Shown: one piece after another, positions 19,168-30,196 of the stretch
Layout: every line of letters begins with the position of its first letter
Position numbering within the stretch: the stretch's first letter is position 1
From: Ruegeria arenilitoris
Lineage (GTDB): Bacteria > Pseudomonadota > Alphaproteobacteria > Rhodobacterales > Rhodobacteraceae
DNA: 64,000 nucleotides
Strand: one strand, 5' to 3'
Assembly (NCBI RefSeq): GCF_042675705.1
Contig: NZ_JBHTJJ010000002.1
Notes under the pieces: generated by a model
Told to the model about the DNA's origin: nothing
The model's database searches: none
Seen by the model: the letters and a program-made list of their open reading frames with translations, nothing else
Made by a program: the position numbers and the translations under genes

Positions 19168-19395
19168 TCTTTCTGCGCTATCCTCGAAAGAGCAGTTTTC
19201 CACAGAAGAATGCCTAAGAGCTCGGTTTCGCGACGAAACCTGCACTAATTCATGAAGAGGTGCACACCAAAAAGTTTATTTTTTTTAAGAGTTTTAGATT
19301 CTTTGCATACAGAAAACATAGATAGAACAAGTATTTACGTTTGCCTTGGTGCCCGGATACAGGACCTAGGGTTCCTGGCTTCGGGATCAAAAGCA

Positions 19396-19407
19396 CCTGT
19401 ATACAGG
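19396..19407. promoter_or_regulatory. Perfect palindrome CCTGTATACAGG (putative parS/iteron)
   Basis: A perfect 12-bp palindrome followed by ATC. It is the best copy of an element also found at 19352-19363 (10 of 12 matches), 19583-19594 and 16601-16612. It could be bound by ParB (partition) or by the Rep protein (iteron); sequence alone does not decide. Confidence 0.55.
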
Positions 19408-19549
19408 ATCAAAGGGTCCCGAATCCGGGGAGAAGGGCACCGATTCGCGGTTGGGCTCTATCGTGGACTATTTAGGGTCTAATCCGATTGCGATGACCGC
19501 CGCCCACGCGGGACACGACTCCAAGTTTCAACCAATTGGCCCCCGCTTC

Positions 19550-19558
19550 TGTGGATAA
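19550..19558 (-). promoter_or_regulatory. DnaA box
   Basis: TGTGGATAA on the + strand is TTATCCACA on the - strand, an exact match to the consensus DnaA-binding 9-mer. It lies 130 bp upstream of the initiator start, inside the putative origin. Confidence 0.6.
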
Positions 19559-19688
19559 CTGGGTCGCCGATTCGAATAGGTACCTGTCTACGGGATTAAC
19601 TCCGTCCTGCATATGGGGACCCAAATTCAGTTGATCCACGGGTACCTTTTGTGTCACAAACTTGGGAAACGAGCAGCCGGGCAGAATC

Positions 19689-20963
19689 ATGCCGGATACA
19701 CAACTGGACATGGATCACCTCTCAGGCGCTTTGCGTCGGGAAACGGTGAAAAAGAATGTGGCCGCGATCCATATCAGCGGCAAGCTGACGCTGTTGCAGC
19801 GCAAGCTGTCCAATGTGTTGCTTCTCAATGCCTACGACTCTCTGACCACCGCGCAGACCCATACGATCGATGCCCGCACCCTGGCGATGATGGTGGGCTA
19901 CAACTCGAACGACTTCGACACATTGCGCGCCAGCCTGAGAGCGCTTGCCGAGACAGTGGCCGAATGGGACATGCTCGACGAAAAAGGTCGGCAAGAGTGG
20001 GGCGTGTCGTCGTTGCTGAGTTTCGCCAAGCTCAAGGGCGGGATCTGCGAATACGCCTATTCCCCGGCCTTGGCGCAGAAGCTGTACGATCCGAAGATCT
20101 ATGCGTTGATCAATGTGCATATCCAGCGCAATTTCAGCTCGGGGCACGGGCTGGCCTTGTATGAAAATTGTTATCGTTTCGTCCGTACCGGGTCGACCGG
20201 GTGGTGGGCGCTCGAGGTGTTCCGCAAGTTGATGGGTGTGGACGGCAGTGACTATTACACGAGCTTCAAACACCTGAATGCCAAGATCATCAAACCCGCT
20301 GTGGCCGAGGTGAACAAGAGCTCGGATATTCTGATCGAGCCCGAGTTCCGCAAGAAGGGCCGAAGCGTCACCGACATTCGGTTCCTGATCAAGGCTAACC
20401 CGCAGAAGGCAATGTTCGAGATCGACGACAGCGATGGGGTGCGCAACCTGGCGGTCTACAAAACCTTGCGCAAACAAGGGGTGTCCGATCGGCTGGCGCG
20501 GCAGTGGATCTCTGAGCATGGTGAGGATTACGTTCAGCAGAAGCTGGACTATGTAGCCGGGCAGGGGGACGTGAAATCAACGCTGGGATATCTTTCGGCC
20601 GCCCTGCGCGATGACTACAAGGCTCCCGCGGCAGAGACCGTGAAGCCGCCTAGTCCCGAGGCGCTGGCCGCAGCCAAGCAGCGGGAGGAAGAGAAAGCGC
20701 GCGAAGATCAAGCTTATGCCGCGCGCGTGGCGGAGCGCGCCGAGCGTGCCCGCAAGCTGGCCATAGTCGAAGACCTGGTTTCGCGGCGAAACCCCACTCA
20801 ACGGGATGCCGACAAACGCTTGTTCATGTCGACTCTGTCGGACGAGCTAGACCGAGAGAACTTCCGGCAACACGGATGGCGATCAGGTTTGAACGCCAAT
20901 GCCATTTTTGCCTTTTGGGAGGAGTTGGAGCCCGATGCGTTCCAGACGGAAACCCCCGCCTGA
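19689..20963 (+). CDS. Plasmid replication initiation protein (Rep_3-like)
   Basis: A 424-residue initiator. The first ~250 residues have the tandem winged-helix character of Rep_3/RepB-type initiators (KLTLLQRKLSNVLLLNAY at the N-terminus, FKHLNAKIIKPAVAEVN in the middle). The C-terminal part is charged and probably helical, including an EEEKAREDQAYAARVAERAERARK stretch from about 340. It would bind iterons in the upstream 580 bp and open the origin. ATG 19689 is preferred; an in-frame TTG 27 bp upstream is possible and neither has a strong Shine-Dalgarno. It is convergent with tex. The roseobacter replicon class was not assigned. Confidence 0.82.
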   Translation: MPDTQLDMDHLSGALRRETVKKNVAAIHISGKLTLLQRKLSNVLLLNAYDSLTTAQTHTIDARTLAMMVGYNSNDFDTLRASLRALAETVAEWDMLDEKGRQEWGVSSLLSFAKLKGGICEYAYSPALAQKLYDPKIYALINVHIQRNFSSGHGLALYENCYRFVRTGSTGWWALEVFRKLMGVDGSDYYTSFKHLNAKIIKPAVAEVNKSSDILIEPEFRKKGRSVTDIRFLIKANPQKAMFEIDDSDGVRNLAVYKTLRKQGVSDRLARQWISEHGEDYVQQKLDYVAGQGDVKSTLGYLSAALRDDYKAPAAETVKPPSPEALAAAKQREEEKAREDQAYAARVAERAERARKLAIVEDLVSRRNPTQRDADKRLFMSTLSDELDRENFRQHGWRSGLNANAIFAFWEELEPDAFQTETPA

Positions 20964-20976
20964 ACTTCAGGCGGGG
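20954..20976. terminator. Hairpin between convergent rep and tex
   Basis: CCCCGCCTG (20954-20962) pairs perfectly with CAGGCGGGG (20968-20976) around AACTT and overlaps the rep stop codon. A T-rich stretch (TTATTGATTTTTC) follows 10 bp later on the + strand. It is probably a transcription block shared by the convergent genes, more convincing for rep than for tex. Confidence 0.5.
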
Positions 20977-20984
20977 CAGGGGGC

Positions 20985-23291
20985 TTATTGATTTTTCAAT
21001 GCATTTCGCAGCGCATCCCCAATCGCACTGTGCTGCGCATTATGTGGTGATTTTGCGCGTTGTGATTTCGGTATGCCTGTATTCTTTCCGCGCGCGCTCT
21101 GGCCTTTGACGTCGCGATCTTGCCGGTCGGAGGCAGCGCCATCCTTGCGCATGCTCAGCCCGATCCGCTTGCGCGGCACGTCGACCTCAACGACACGGAC
21201 GCGCACGACCTGACCGGCCTTGACTACCTCATGCGGGTCTTTCACGAACCGGTCGGCCAGCTGGCTAACATGCACCAGACCGTCCTGATGCACGCCGATA
21301 TCGACAAAGGCGCCAAAGGCCGCCACATTGGTTACGGTGCCTTCCAGAACCATGCCGGGTTTGAGGTCGGTGATCTCTTCGACGCCCTCCTTGAAACTGG
21401 CGGTCACGAAGCTGGGGCGCGGGTCGCGGCCGGGCTTTTCCAATTCTGCAAGGATGTCGCGCACCGTGGGCAGGCCGAAGCGGTCATCGACGAACTGTTC
21501 GGCGCGCAGGCCACGCAGCGCACCGTCATTTCCCATGATCTGACGGATGTCGCGGCCGCAGGCCTGCACGATGCGGCGGGCCACGTCATAGGCTTCGGGG
21601 TGGACGGCCGAGGCGTCCAGCGGCTCATCCCCGTCGCGGATGCGGAGGAAGCCCGCGCATTGCTCGAAGGCGCGGGGGCCAAGGCGGGCGACCTTCAGCA
21701 GATCCTGTCGCGACCGGAACGCGCCGTTCAGGTCGCGATGCGCCACGATGGCTTCGGCCAGACCGGGACCCAGGCCCGAGACATGGGCCAGCAGCGGCGC
21801 CGAGGCGGTGTTCAGATCGACGCCAACGGCGTTCACCACGTCTTCGATTACCGCTTCCAGCGACTGGCTCAGCCGGTGTTGGTCAACGTCGTGTTGATAC
21901 TGGCCGACGCCGATGCTCTTGGGTTCGATCTTGACCAGCTCGGCCAGCGGGTCCTGCAGGCGGCGGGCGATCGACACCGCGCCACGTAGCGAGACATCCA
22001 GATCGGGAAACTCGCGCGCGGCCAGTTCCGAGGCCGAATAAACCGAGGCCCCGGCCTCGGACACCACGACCTTGGTGGGCGCCTGCACCCCCTTGGGCAG
22101 CAGTTTCAGCGTGTCGGCCACCAGCCGCTCGGTCTCGCGGCTGGCGGTGCCGTTGCCGATGGCGATCAGTTCGACCTTGTGGGTGGCGATGAGGTTCAGA
22201 ATGGTGGCCTGTGCGCCGCGCAGATCGTTCTTAGGTTGGAACGGATACAGCGTGGCGGTCGCCACCAGCTTGCCCGTGGCGTCCACCACCGCGGCCTTGA
22301 CGCCGGTGCGGATGCCCGGGTCCAGCCCCAATGTGGGGCGGGGGCCCGCGGGGGCCGAGAAAAGCAAGTCTTTGAGATTGCGCGCAAAAACCTGAATGGC
22401 CTCCTCCTGCGCGCGGCTGCGGAGATCGGCCATCAGCTCGACCATCATCGACAGCGACAGCTTCACCCGCCAGGTCCAGCCTGCGACCTTGCGCAGCCAG
22501 ACATCGCCCGGCCCGTCACCGCGCGTGTGCAGATGTGCGGCCACTATCGCCTCGGCCCGGGCGGCGCCGGTTTCGGGGTCGGGCGCGATGTCCAGCGTCA
22601 CGATCCCCTCTTTCGACGCGCGCAGCATCGCCAGCGCCCGGTGCGAGGGCACCTTGGCCCAAGGCTCGGCATGATCGAAATAGTCGCTGAACTTGGCGCC
22701 TTCCTGTTCCTTGCCCTCGATCACCTTCGAGGTCAGCAGCGCCTCGGCCTGCATGAAGCTGCGCAGCTCGCCCAGAAGGGCGGCGTTTTCGGTCAGACGC
22801 TCGGTGATGATGTCGCGCGCGCCGTTCAGCGCGTCTTTGGTGGTGGGCACGGCCTCGGTCACAAAGGCCTGGGCCAGCGCCTCGGGCTCGGCGCTGCGGT
22901 CGGCCAGGATCGCGTCGGCCAGCGGCTCCAACCCGTTTTCCCGCGCGATCATCGCCTTGGTGCGGCGCTTGGGTTTGTAGGGCAGGTAGATGTCCTCCAG
23001 CTGCGCCTTGGTCTCGGCCCGGGCGATTGATTTGGCCAGATCGTCCGTCAGCTTGCCCTGATCCTTGATCGAGTTCAGGATCGCCTCGCGCCGCGCCTCA
23101 AGCTCGCGCAGGTAAGCCAGCCGGTCGGACAGGGTTCGCAGCTGGCTGTCGTCCAACCCGCCCGTCACCTCTTTGCGGTAGCGCGCCACGAAGGGCACGG
23201 TGGCGCCTTCGTCCAGCAGCTTGACCGCCGCTTCGACCTGTTGCGGCCGGGCATTGATTTCGGTGGCGATGGTCTGGGTGATGCGATCCAA
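20985..23291 (-). CDS. tex: Transcription accessory / RNA-binding protein Tex
   Basis: A 768-residue Tex protein of normal length. The N-terminal helical region contains TVPFVARYRKEVTGGLDD. A YqgF/RNase-H-like domain begins PTLGLDPGIRTG (about 320 onward). Helix-hairpin-helix repeats are seen (HVSGLGPGLAEAIVAHR), and a C-terminal S1 domain (GTVTNVAAFGAFVDIGVHQDGLVHVSQL, about 650-720) precedes a charged tail. It is a nucleic-acid-binding factor affecting transcription, usually chromosomal. The start is TTG 23291, with a perfect AAGGAGG five bases upstream. The frame stays open far upstream through the antisense of icd, which is a composition artefact. Confidence 0.93.
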   Translation of the reverse strand: MDRITQTIATEINARPQQVEAAVKLLDEGATVPFVARYRKEVTGGLDDSQLRTLSDRLAYLRELEARREAILNSIKDQGKLTDDLAKSIARAETKAQLEDIYLPYKPKRRTKAMIARENGLEPLADAILADRSAEPEALAQAFVTEAVPTTKDALNGARDIITERLTENAALLGELRSFMQAEALLTSKVIEGKEQEGAKFSDYFDHAEPWAKVPSHRALAMLRASKEGIVTLDIAPDPETGAARAEAIVAAHLHTRGDGPGDVWLRKVAGWTWRVKLSLSMMVELMADLRSRAQEEAIQVFARNLKDLLFSAPAGPRPTLGLDPGIRTGVKAAVVDATGKLVATATLYPFQPKNDLRGAQATILNLIATHKVELIAIGNGTASRETERLVADTLKLLPKGVQAPTKVVVSEAGASVYSASELAAREFPDLDVSLRGAVSIARRLQDPLAELVKIEPKSIGVGQYQHDVDQHRLSQSLEAVIEDVVNAVGVDLNTASAPLLAHVSGLGPGLAEAIVAHRDLNGAFRSRQDLLKVARLGPRAFEQCAGFLRIRDGDEPLDASAVHPEAYDVARRIVQACGRDIRQIMGNDGALRGLRAEQFVDDRFGLPTVRDILAELEKPGRDPRPSFVTASFKEGVEEITDLKPGMVLEGTVTNVAAFGAFVDIGVHQDGLVHVSQLADRFVKDPHEVVKAGQVVRVRVVEVDVPRKRIGLSMRKDGAASDRQDRDVKGQSARGKNTGIPKSQRAKSPHNAQHSAIGDALRNALKNQ

Positions 23292-23588
23292 CGGGGCCTC
23301 CTTGATCTTTGGTTGGAGGACCGTCTTAGCCAGCGTCCGCGCCAAGGAAAAGGCGTCGCTTGTCGTCGGCGGGCTGAAAATCCGGGCATTTGCGCGGTTT
23401 TGCGCAAACTGGGTCAAAATGCGCGTTCGGATGCGATTGATCCCGGGCCCCGGGTGATTTAAGGGAAACCCTGTCAAATCAGAGTCACCCCGGAGCGGAA
23501 CAGAATTCACGCTCCTCGCACGCCGCGCCGTACGCGGCACAACTCTCGGATCGCACGCCCCTGAAAGGCTTAAAAAAGGTAAGGGAAC
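23292..23588. promoter_or_regulatory. Divergent tex/icd promoter region
   Basis: This 297-bp spacer holds both promoters. GGGTGA (23452-23457) and TCACCC (23485-23490) can form the base of a structured segment that also contains AGGGAAACCCT (23462-23472). No unambiguous -35/-10 pair was identified. Confidence 0.4.
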
Positions 23589-25802
<2,214 letters not shown>

Positions 25803-25808
25803 CCACAG

Positions 25809-25843
25809 AAGGCCGGGCGAATGAGCCCGGCCTTTCTTATTTC
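25809..25843 (+). terminator. Rho-independent terminator of icd
   Basis: AAGGCCGGGC (25809-25818), loop GAATGA, GCCCGGCCTT (25825-25834), then TCTTATTTC. The 10-bp perfect stem and T-rich tail begin 6 bp after the icd stop. Confidence 0.9.
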
Positions 25844-26120
25844 GTCCGATCAGGCGACAGTTAGTATTTTCCTGAGCTATTGTTTGCTTTGGCTTGATTG
25901 GCCGGACCCGAACTGTTCCAGCGCGACCTGGGTTGGACAAAGGGAGTTGCGGCACGGCTCTCAGCCGGTATCATCCCAGAAAGTTTGCACCGTCGAGCGT
26001 TTCGGCCGAACTGTGCAATTGATTTGTTAAAGGATGTTTCAGAGCGCCTGTGTTCGCAGTGATTGGAACCAGGGCCGGCGCTTGATTTGGATTGCCGGAC
26101 ATGGTCGGCGGAGAGTGGTC
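25844..26120. other. Spacer before the metallophosphoesterase
   Basis: With the terminator, this makes a 318-bp gap between icd and the next gene. An open in-frame extension (from 26034) precedes the chosen start but lacks a ribosome-binding site and family similarity. The spacer probably carries the promoter of the four-gene + strand group beginning at 26121. No other feature was seen. Confidence 0.4.
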
Positions 26121-26906
26121 ATGAGTAGGCTGAAGATCGCGGTACTGTCCGACATACATGGAAACGCCACGGCGTATGCGACCGCGATCCAAAAGGCCGA
26201 AGCTTTTGCGCCGGATGTCGTCGTCATGTTGGGCGATCTGTTGACATATGGTGTGCGCCCTCGGCAGGTGTTGGAACTGACCGACCAACTGATGGCTCGC
26301 CAAAACTGCGTGTTCATTCGCGGCAACCACGATCAGTTCTATTTCGATCTGGATAAAGGCACCCCGTCTTTCTACGACAACATTGCAGGATTTGTGTTGG
26401 AGTCCGTCGAGTGGACGCATGGTGAGGTCCGGGGCGACCCACCGTTGGCCGACCGATACCCCTGGGCCGACCGCCATAGCATGGGGCCGATCCTTTTCTC
26501 ACATGCCAACCCTTACGATTATGGGGACTGGTCCTATGTCTCGAAACCGGATCAATGGGCACCAGCCGCAGCGGTCTTGCGACAAATGGGAAAAACGGTC
26601 GGGGTCTTTGGGCATTCGCACCGGGCCTTTGCCGTCATGATCGACGAAGCCGGAAGACCGACACCTGCGGATCAACGCAAATGGATAAGGATTCCGAAAG
26701 GGTCAGTGCTGCTGCTGAACCCCGGAGCGGTCGGGCAGGGGCGGGGCACGGGCCTGTCTTATCTGACCCTCGAGCTGGATGGCGACCGGGTGAGAATCGA
26801 TATCCCGTCGATCAGCTTTGATCTGGAACAGATCCGCGCGGATATTCAGGCCACTGACCTCAGTCAGGGGACAAAGGAACGGCTTATTTCATTTATGGAG
26901 AAATGA
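26121..26906 (+). CDS. Metallophosphoesterase (calcineurin-like)
   Basis: A 261-residue phosphoesterase with the full metal-site set: D11/H13 in SDIHGN, D39 in MLGDL, N69-H70-D71 in RGNHD, a SHANP histidine, and GHSHRAF. It resembles the YfcE/serine-threonine phosphatase-like group and may hydrolyse a phosphomonoester or diester; the substrate is unknown. ATG 26121 follows GGAGAG. The next gene starts 1 bp after its stop, so it belongs with the ATP-grasp/SDR pair rather than with icd. Confidence 0.83.
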   Translation: MSRLKIAVLSDIHGNATAYATAIQKAEAFAPDVVVMLGDLLTYGVRPRQVLELTDQLMARQNCVFIRGNHDQFYFDLDKGTPSFYDNIAGFVLESVEWTHGEVRGDPPLADRYPWADRHSMGPILFSHANPYDYGDWSYVSKPDQWAPAAAVLRQMGKTVGVFGHSHRAFAVMIDEAGRPTPADQRKWIRIPKGSVLLLNPGAVGQGRGTGLSYLTLELDGDRVRIDIPSISFDLEQIRADIQATDLSQGTKERLISFMEK

Positions 26907-26907
26907 A

Positions 26908-27942
26908 TTGATCACGGTTTTGGTTACAGGTGCGGGTGGCGGAGTGGGCCAGGGCATCATCAAGTCGCTCAGGCTGATTTCTGATCCGCCGCTGCGTATT
27001 CTTGGAGCCGACATGTCTGCCCTATCCGCCGGCCTTTATGCCTGCGACAAAGCCTTTCTGGTCGAAGGGTGCCGCTCGCCGGGATACCTCGACTCACTGG
27101 CGCGGATATTTCAGGCAGAGTCCGTGGATTACTATTTCCCCGGTACGGATATCGAACTGGCATTGTGTGCCGAAAACCGGGATCGCATCGCGGAACAGTT
27201 CGGGACAAAGGTCGTGGTCAACAGTCCAGAGACGGTGCGTATTGCCGATGACAAGGGACTGACCTCGGCTTTTTTGGCGAATAACGGGCTGCCCTATCCG
27301 CGCACGTGGCCCATGGCCGAGGCCTTGGAAATGGATGATCTGATCTACCCGGTCATTGCCAAACCGGCGGTCGGGTTTCGGTCCATCGGGGTCGAACGGG
27401 TGAATTCTCGGGACGAGCTGGCCAACTACCCCGGTGATCCGGCGGCAACCATCGTACAGGAGCTGATCGGCGATGACGCGCGCGAGTTCACGTGCACGAT
27501 CGTCGGGGCGAAGGGGAGTCTGTCGCCGGTTCTGGCACTGCGCCGAGTGCTTCGGTCGGGCGATACATATCGGGCCATTCCCGAGCGGAATCCGGTGATC
27601 GAAGACTATGTCACAGCTATCGCGCGCAAGCTGGACGTCGAAGGGGCCTGCAATTTTCAGCTGCGCCTTGGCGACGACGGAGTACCCAAGGTGTTCGAAA
27701 TCAATGCCCGGTTCTCTGGCACTACACCGTTCTGTGCTCAACTGGGATTCAACCCGGTCGAATGTTACCTCAAGACCGATCGCGGCCTTGCCTATGAGCC
27801 AGAAATCGCTTGGGACAGCATGGTTCTGCGGTACTGGAGTGAGCTGGTCGTTCCGCGTTCAATGACAGCTACATTGGATCAGGCCGGACAGTCGGAACCT
27901 CAGATCCCGGCCCAGTTCAGCCTCTATGGCGGGACGTCATGA
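26908..27942 (+). CDS. ATP-grasp domain protein (CarB/PylC-like)
   Basis: A 344-residue protein with an N-terminal Rossmann-like pre-ATP-grasp region (VTGAGGGVGQG) and an ATP-grasp domain (PVIAKPAVGFRSIGVE, IVQELIGDDAREFTCT, FEINARFSGTTPF metal/nucleotide segment). Such ligases join a carboxylate to an amine or thiol through an acyl phosphate and recur in polysaccharide loci, where the substrate is often unknown. Start is TTG 26908, with GGAG 7 bp upstream, one base after the phosphoesterase stop. It overlaps the next gene by ATGA. Confidence 0.8.
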   Translation: MITVLVTGAGGGVGQGIIKSLRLISDPPLRILGADMSALSAGLYACDKAFLVEGCRSPGYLDSLARIFQAESVDYYFPGTDIELALCAENRDRIAEQFGTKVVVNSPETVRIADDKGLTSAFLANNGLPYPRTWPMAEALEMDDLIYPVIAKPAVGFRSIGVERVNSRDELANYPGDPAATIVQELIGDDAREFTCTIVGAKGSLSPVLALRRVLRSGDTYRAIPERNPVIEDYVTAIARKLDVEGACNFQLRLGDDGVPKVFEINARFSGTTPFCAQLGFNPVECYLKTDRGLAYEPEIAWDSMVLRYWSELVVPRSMTATLDQAGQSEPQIPAQFSLYGGTS

Positions 27943-28826
27943 AAGTTGCCCTGACAGGGGCGACCGGCCTGCTGGGTCGCCATCTTGTGGCCTGGCTAAG
28001 CCGACGTGACATTCCTGTTGCGCGGATCGACCGGTCGGACTGGGATCTGCAGGACGCGATCGCCCATGACAGGCTGGATCAACTGGTGCACGGTGCGGAT
28101 GTATTCGTGCACTGCGCGGCCCGGATTGACCTTGCCGGGCCTGCGGATGACGGCTCGGCTTGGCAGGTGCTGTTTGACAGCAATGTGCGAGCCACGTTGA
28201 ATGCGGCGCGTTGGGCGGCAGATCGTGACGCGCACTTCATCTTTGTGTCCAGCGGGTCGGTTTATCGCGATCCTCATGCCCGCAGAATCGACGAAAGCGC
28301 GGAAACCGCCCCGGGGCCGCTCGGGGGTGATTACGCTACAACCAAGCGTCTGGCTGAAGCGGGGCTGGCTGAGCTTGCCCGGACTTCTGGAGCGCGGGTG
28401 ACCGTGCTCAGACCGTCGGCGCTCTATGGTCATGGGCTGCCTGATGACAAGTTTCTTGTGCGGATGCTGAATGATGCGGCCGCGGGGCAAAACATCACAG
28501 TAACCGGTCCAAAGAACAGCATTGATTTCGTACATGCGCATGACCTGAGCCGGGCGATTTTGCAATCGGCCCAGGCCGCAGCTTGCGGTGTATTCAATAT
28601 CTCCGGCGGAGATCCGGTTTCCTTGGCGGATTTGGCGCAGGAGGTCATGTCCGTCGCAGGTGGCCGGGGTATGATCGAAACCCGATCCGGAGACAGTCCG
28701 CCATTCACGAGATTCGATCTGTCCTCAGACGCAGCCCGGGCTGCATTCGGCTATGCGCCGGTCGTGGACATTGCAACGGGTCTGGAAATGACGTTGAGGG
28801 GCCAATTGCTGCCGGGAGCGGCATGA
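27939..28826 (+). CDS. NAD-dependent epimerase/dehydratase (extended SDR)
   Basis: A 295-residue extended SDR: GATGLLG at 7-13, VSSGSVYR with the catalytic serine near 104-107, and Y132/K136 in YATTK, so the active site is intact. The C-terminal region (PSALYGHG, GVFNISGG) is that of nucleotide-sugar epimerases/reductases. ATGA overlap with the ATP-grasp gene indicates coupling. It probably modifies a nucleotide sugar for the polysaccharide; the exact reaction is not decided. Confidence 0.82.
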   Translation: MKVALTGATGLLGRHLVAWLSRRDIPVARIDRSDWDLQDAIAHDRLDQLVHGADVFVHCAARIDLAGPADDGSAWQVLFDSNVRATLNAARWAADRDAHFIFVSSGSVYRDPHARRIDESAETAPGPLGGDYATTKRLAEAGLAELARTSGARVTVLRPSALYGHGLPDDKFLVRMLNDAAAGQNITVTGPKNSIDFVHAHDLSRAILQSAQAAACGVFNISGGDPVSLADLAQEVMSVAGGRGMIETRSGDSPPFTRFDLSSDAARAAFGYAPVVDIATGLEMTLRGQLLPGAA

Positions 28827-28861
28827 CCCGGTCCGGCAGCCGGGTGATTGGAGCCGGAAAC

Positions 28862-28948
28862 ATGTTTTTTGAAGGTATCTTGGGTGTTACCCTTGTAGTC
28901 CGGGTACCAGTCTGCGGGCCAGGTAACCCACCGCCGTTTGGAATGTAG
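28862..28948 (+). CDS. Possible 28-codon leader ORF before the polymerase/ligase gene
   Basis: ATG 28862 has a good Shine-Dalgarno (GGAG, spacing 8). The frame encodes a 28-residue peptide (MFFEGILGVTLVVRVP...) and stops at TAG 28946-28948, three bases before the ATG of the Wzy-like gene, whose own ribosome-binding site is poor. It may exist only for translational coupling. Not recognised as a known peptide; it could be chance. Confidence 0.3.
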   Translation: MFFEGILGVTLVVRVPVCGPGNPPPFGM

Positions 28949-28951
28949 AAT

Positions 28952-30187
28952 ATGGTGCCAGTTAACAGTATCAGCCGGCCTAAGCCGATTTTGGAGCAGA
29001 TCGAATTCGCGTGTCTGATGACTGCGTTGCTGTTCAGCACGTTCACTGCCTTTCGCCATCCGGCGGTTCTGTTCACGGCCAGCGACATGTTTCTGACGAT
29101 TGCCGTGATCCTGCGGTGCAACCGCAGCCTGCCGCTGTTTCCGTTGCAATCCGCGTCCTCGATCTGGTTCATCGGGATGCTGATGATGGTGGCGGGACTG
29201 TCGATCGGCTCTATCGCGCACGGCGATCCGGTGTCGGCCTTCGTGGTCATCGTTCAGTATTTCTTTTCGTTTGTCCTTCTGCCTCTGGCTATCCTGGGCC
29301 GCCCGTATGAAGAGGCGGTTACTCTTGCAAAGGTCGGCGTGATCTCGATTGCCCTGAACTGTCTTGTCGGGATGATCGCCTATGGCGTGGGCTATTCCGG
29401 TGGCGAAGCCCGGTATTTCATGCTGGTCAGCGGCAACTACCGCGTGGCGGGTCTGGTGGATAATCCAAACGGGTTGGCTGGACTGATCGTGCTTTGGTTT
29501 CCGGTGTTGTGGTATCTTGGGTTGACGGGTGCGCTAAGAAAACTGCCATTCTTGGCCCTCTTCGGGCTGCTCGCCATCACTTTGATCTACGCAAGTTCGA
29601 ATTCCAGCCTTGCTGGTGCGGTCATCTGTGGTGCTCTGTTCCTGCTGCTGGTCGGAAACCAGCGCGTGCTGATGATCTGGGGAACAGCTGTGACGACGAT
29701 GGCGTGGATCAGTATCCAATGGGCCGAGTTCATCTTTCCGCCGACGTTCCGCAACCGGGTATTGTCACCTCTGCTCGAGGGCGACCTGAGTCATGCGGGT
29801 ACATTTGAAGACCGTGCCGATCTCATGATCGAAGCCTGGCGGTTTCTGCCGGATTACTTCTTGGTCGGTATGGGCGCGGGACAGTATCGCGAACTGAGCA
29901 GTCAAGGCATTCCCGTTCACAACCTGTACCTGTTGCTGGCCAACGAAGGGGGCATTCTGGCCTTGCTGGGATTGTGCTTCGTTTTGGGGTCCGCAATCGT
30001 CTACGCCGTAATGGCCCGGCACAATGTGCCGAACAGGGTGTACGGGCGCGCGACCGTGGTGACTGTCACGCTGACCTTTGCGGCGCTGTCCATGAACTAC
30101 ACCCATGTTTACCAGCGCGGTATGCTGATCCCGTGGATCGTGGCATTGGGGCTGTTGGCTGCGTCCGATCGGTACCGGCGCCGTTAG
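28952..30187 (+). CDS. O-antigen polymerase/ligase family membrane protein (Wzy_C-like)
   Basis: A 411-residue polytopic membrane protein with about ten hydrophobic segments. A large periplasmic loop around residues 265-330 carries VGMGAGQYRELSSQGIPVHNLYLLLANEGG, matching the G-x-G...H-N/S-x-x-L signature of the O-antigen ligase/polymerase (PF04932) family. It would polymerise repeat units or ligate glycan in the periplasm. The start at ATG 28952 is weakly supported. It is the last + strand gene before the convergent pectate-lyase-like gene, 9 bp away. Confidence 0.82.
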   Translation: MVPVNSISRPKPILEQIEFACLMTALLFSTFTAFRHPAVLFTASDMFLTIAVILRCNRSLPLFPLQSASSIWFIGMLMMVAGLSIGSIAHGDPVSAFVVIVQYFFSFVLLPLAILGRPYEEAVTLAKVGVISIALNCLVGMIAYGVGYSGGEARYFMLVSGNYRVAGLVDNPNGLAGLIVLWFPVLWYLGLTGALRKLPFLALFGLLAITLIYASSNSSLAGAVICGALFLLLVGNQRVLMIWGTAVTTMAWISIQWAEFIFPPTFRNRVLSPLLEGDLSHAGTFEDRADLMIEAWRFLPDYFLVGMGAGQYRELSSQGIPVHNLYLLLANEGGILALLGLCFVLGSAIVYAVMARHNVPNRVYGRATVVTVTLTFAALSMNYTHVYQRGMLIPWIVALGLLAASDRYRRR

Positions 30188-30196
30188 CGTTACACG

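Larger units (their letters stand above)
19107..19688. other. Putative replication origin region (oriV) between parA and the initiator
   Basis: This 580-bp non-coding region separates the divergent parA and rep genes. It has an AT-rich tract (about 19257-19345) and a consensus DnaA box (TTATCCACA on the - strand, 19550-19558) with a one-mismatch relative (TTTTCCACA, 19196-19204). It also has three CCTGTNTACAGG-like elements (19352, 19396, 19583) and three AGGGTYY...ATCC-like imperfect repeats near 19367, 19413 and 19471. Together these are the expected parts of an iteron-type plasmid origin. Assignment is by content and position. Confidence 0.65.
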
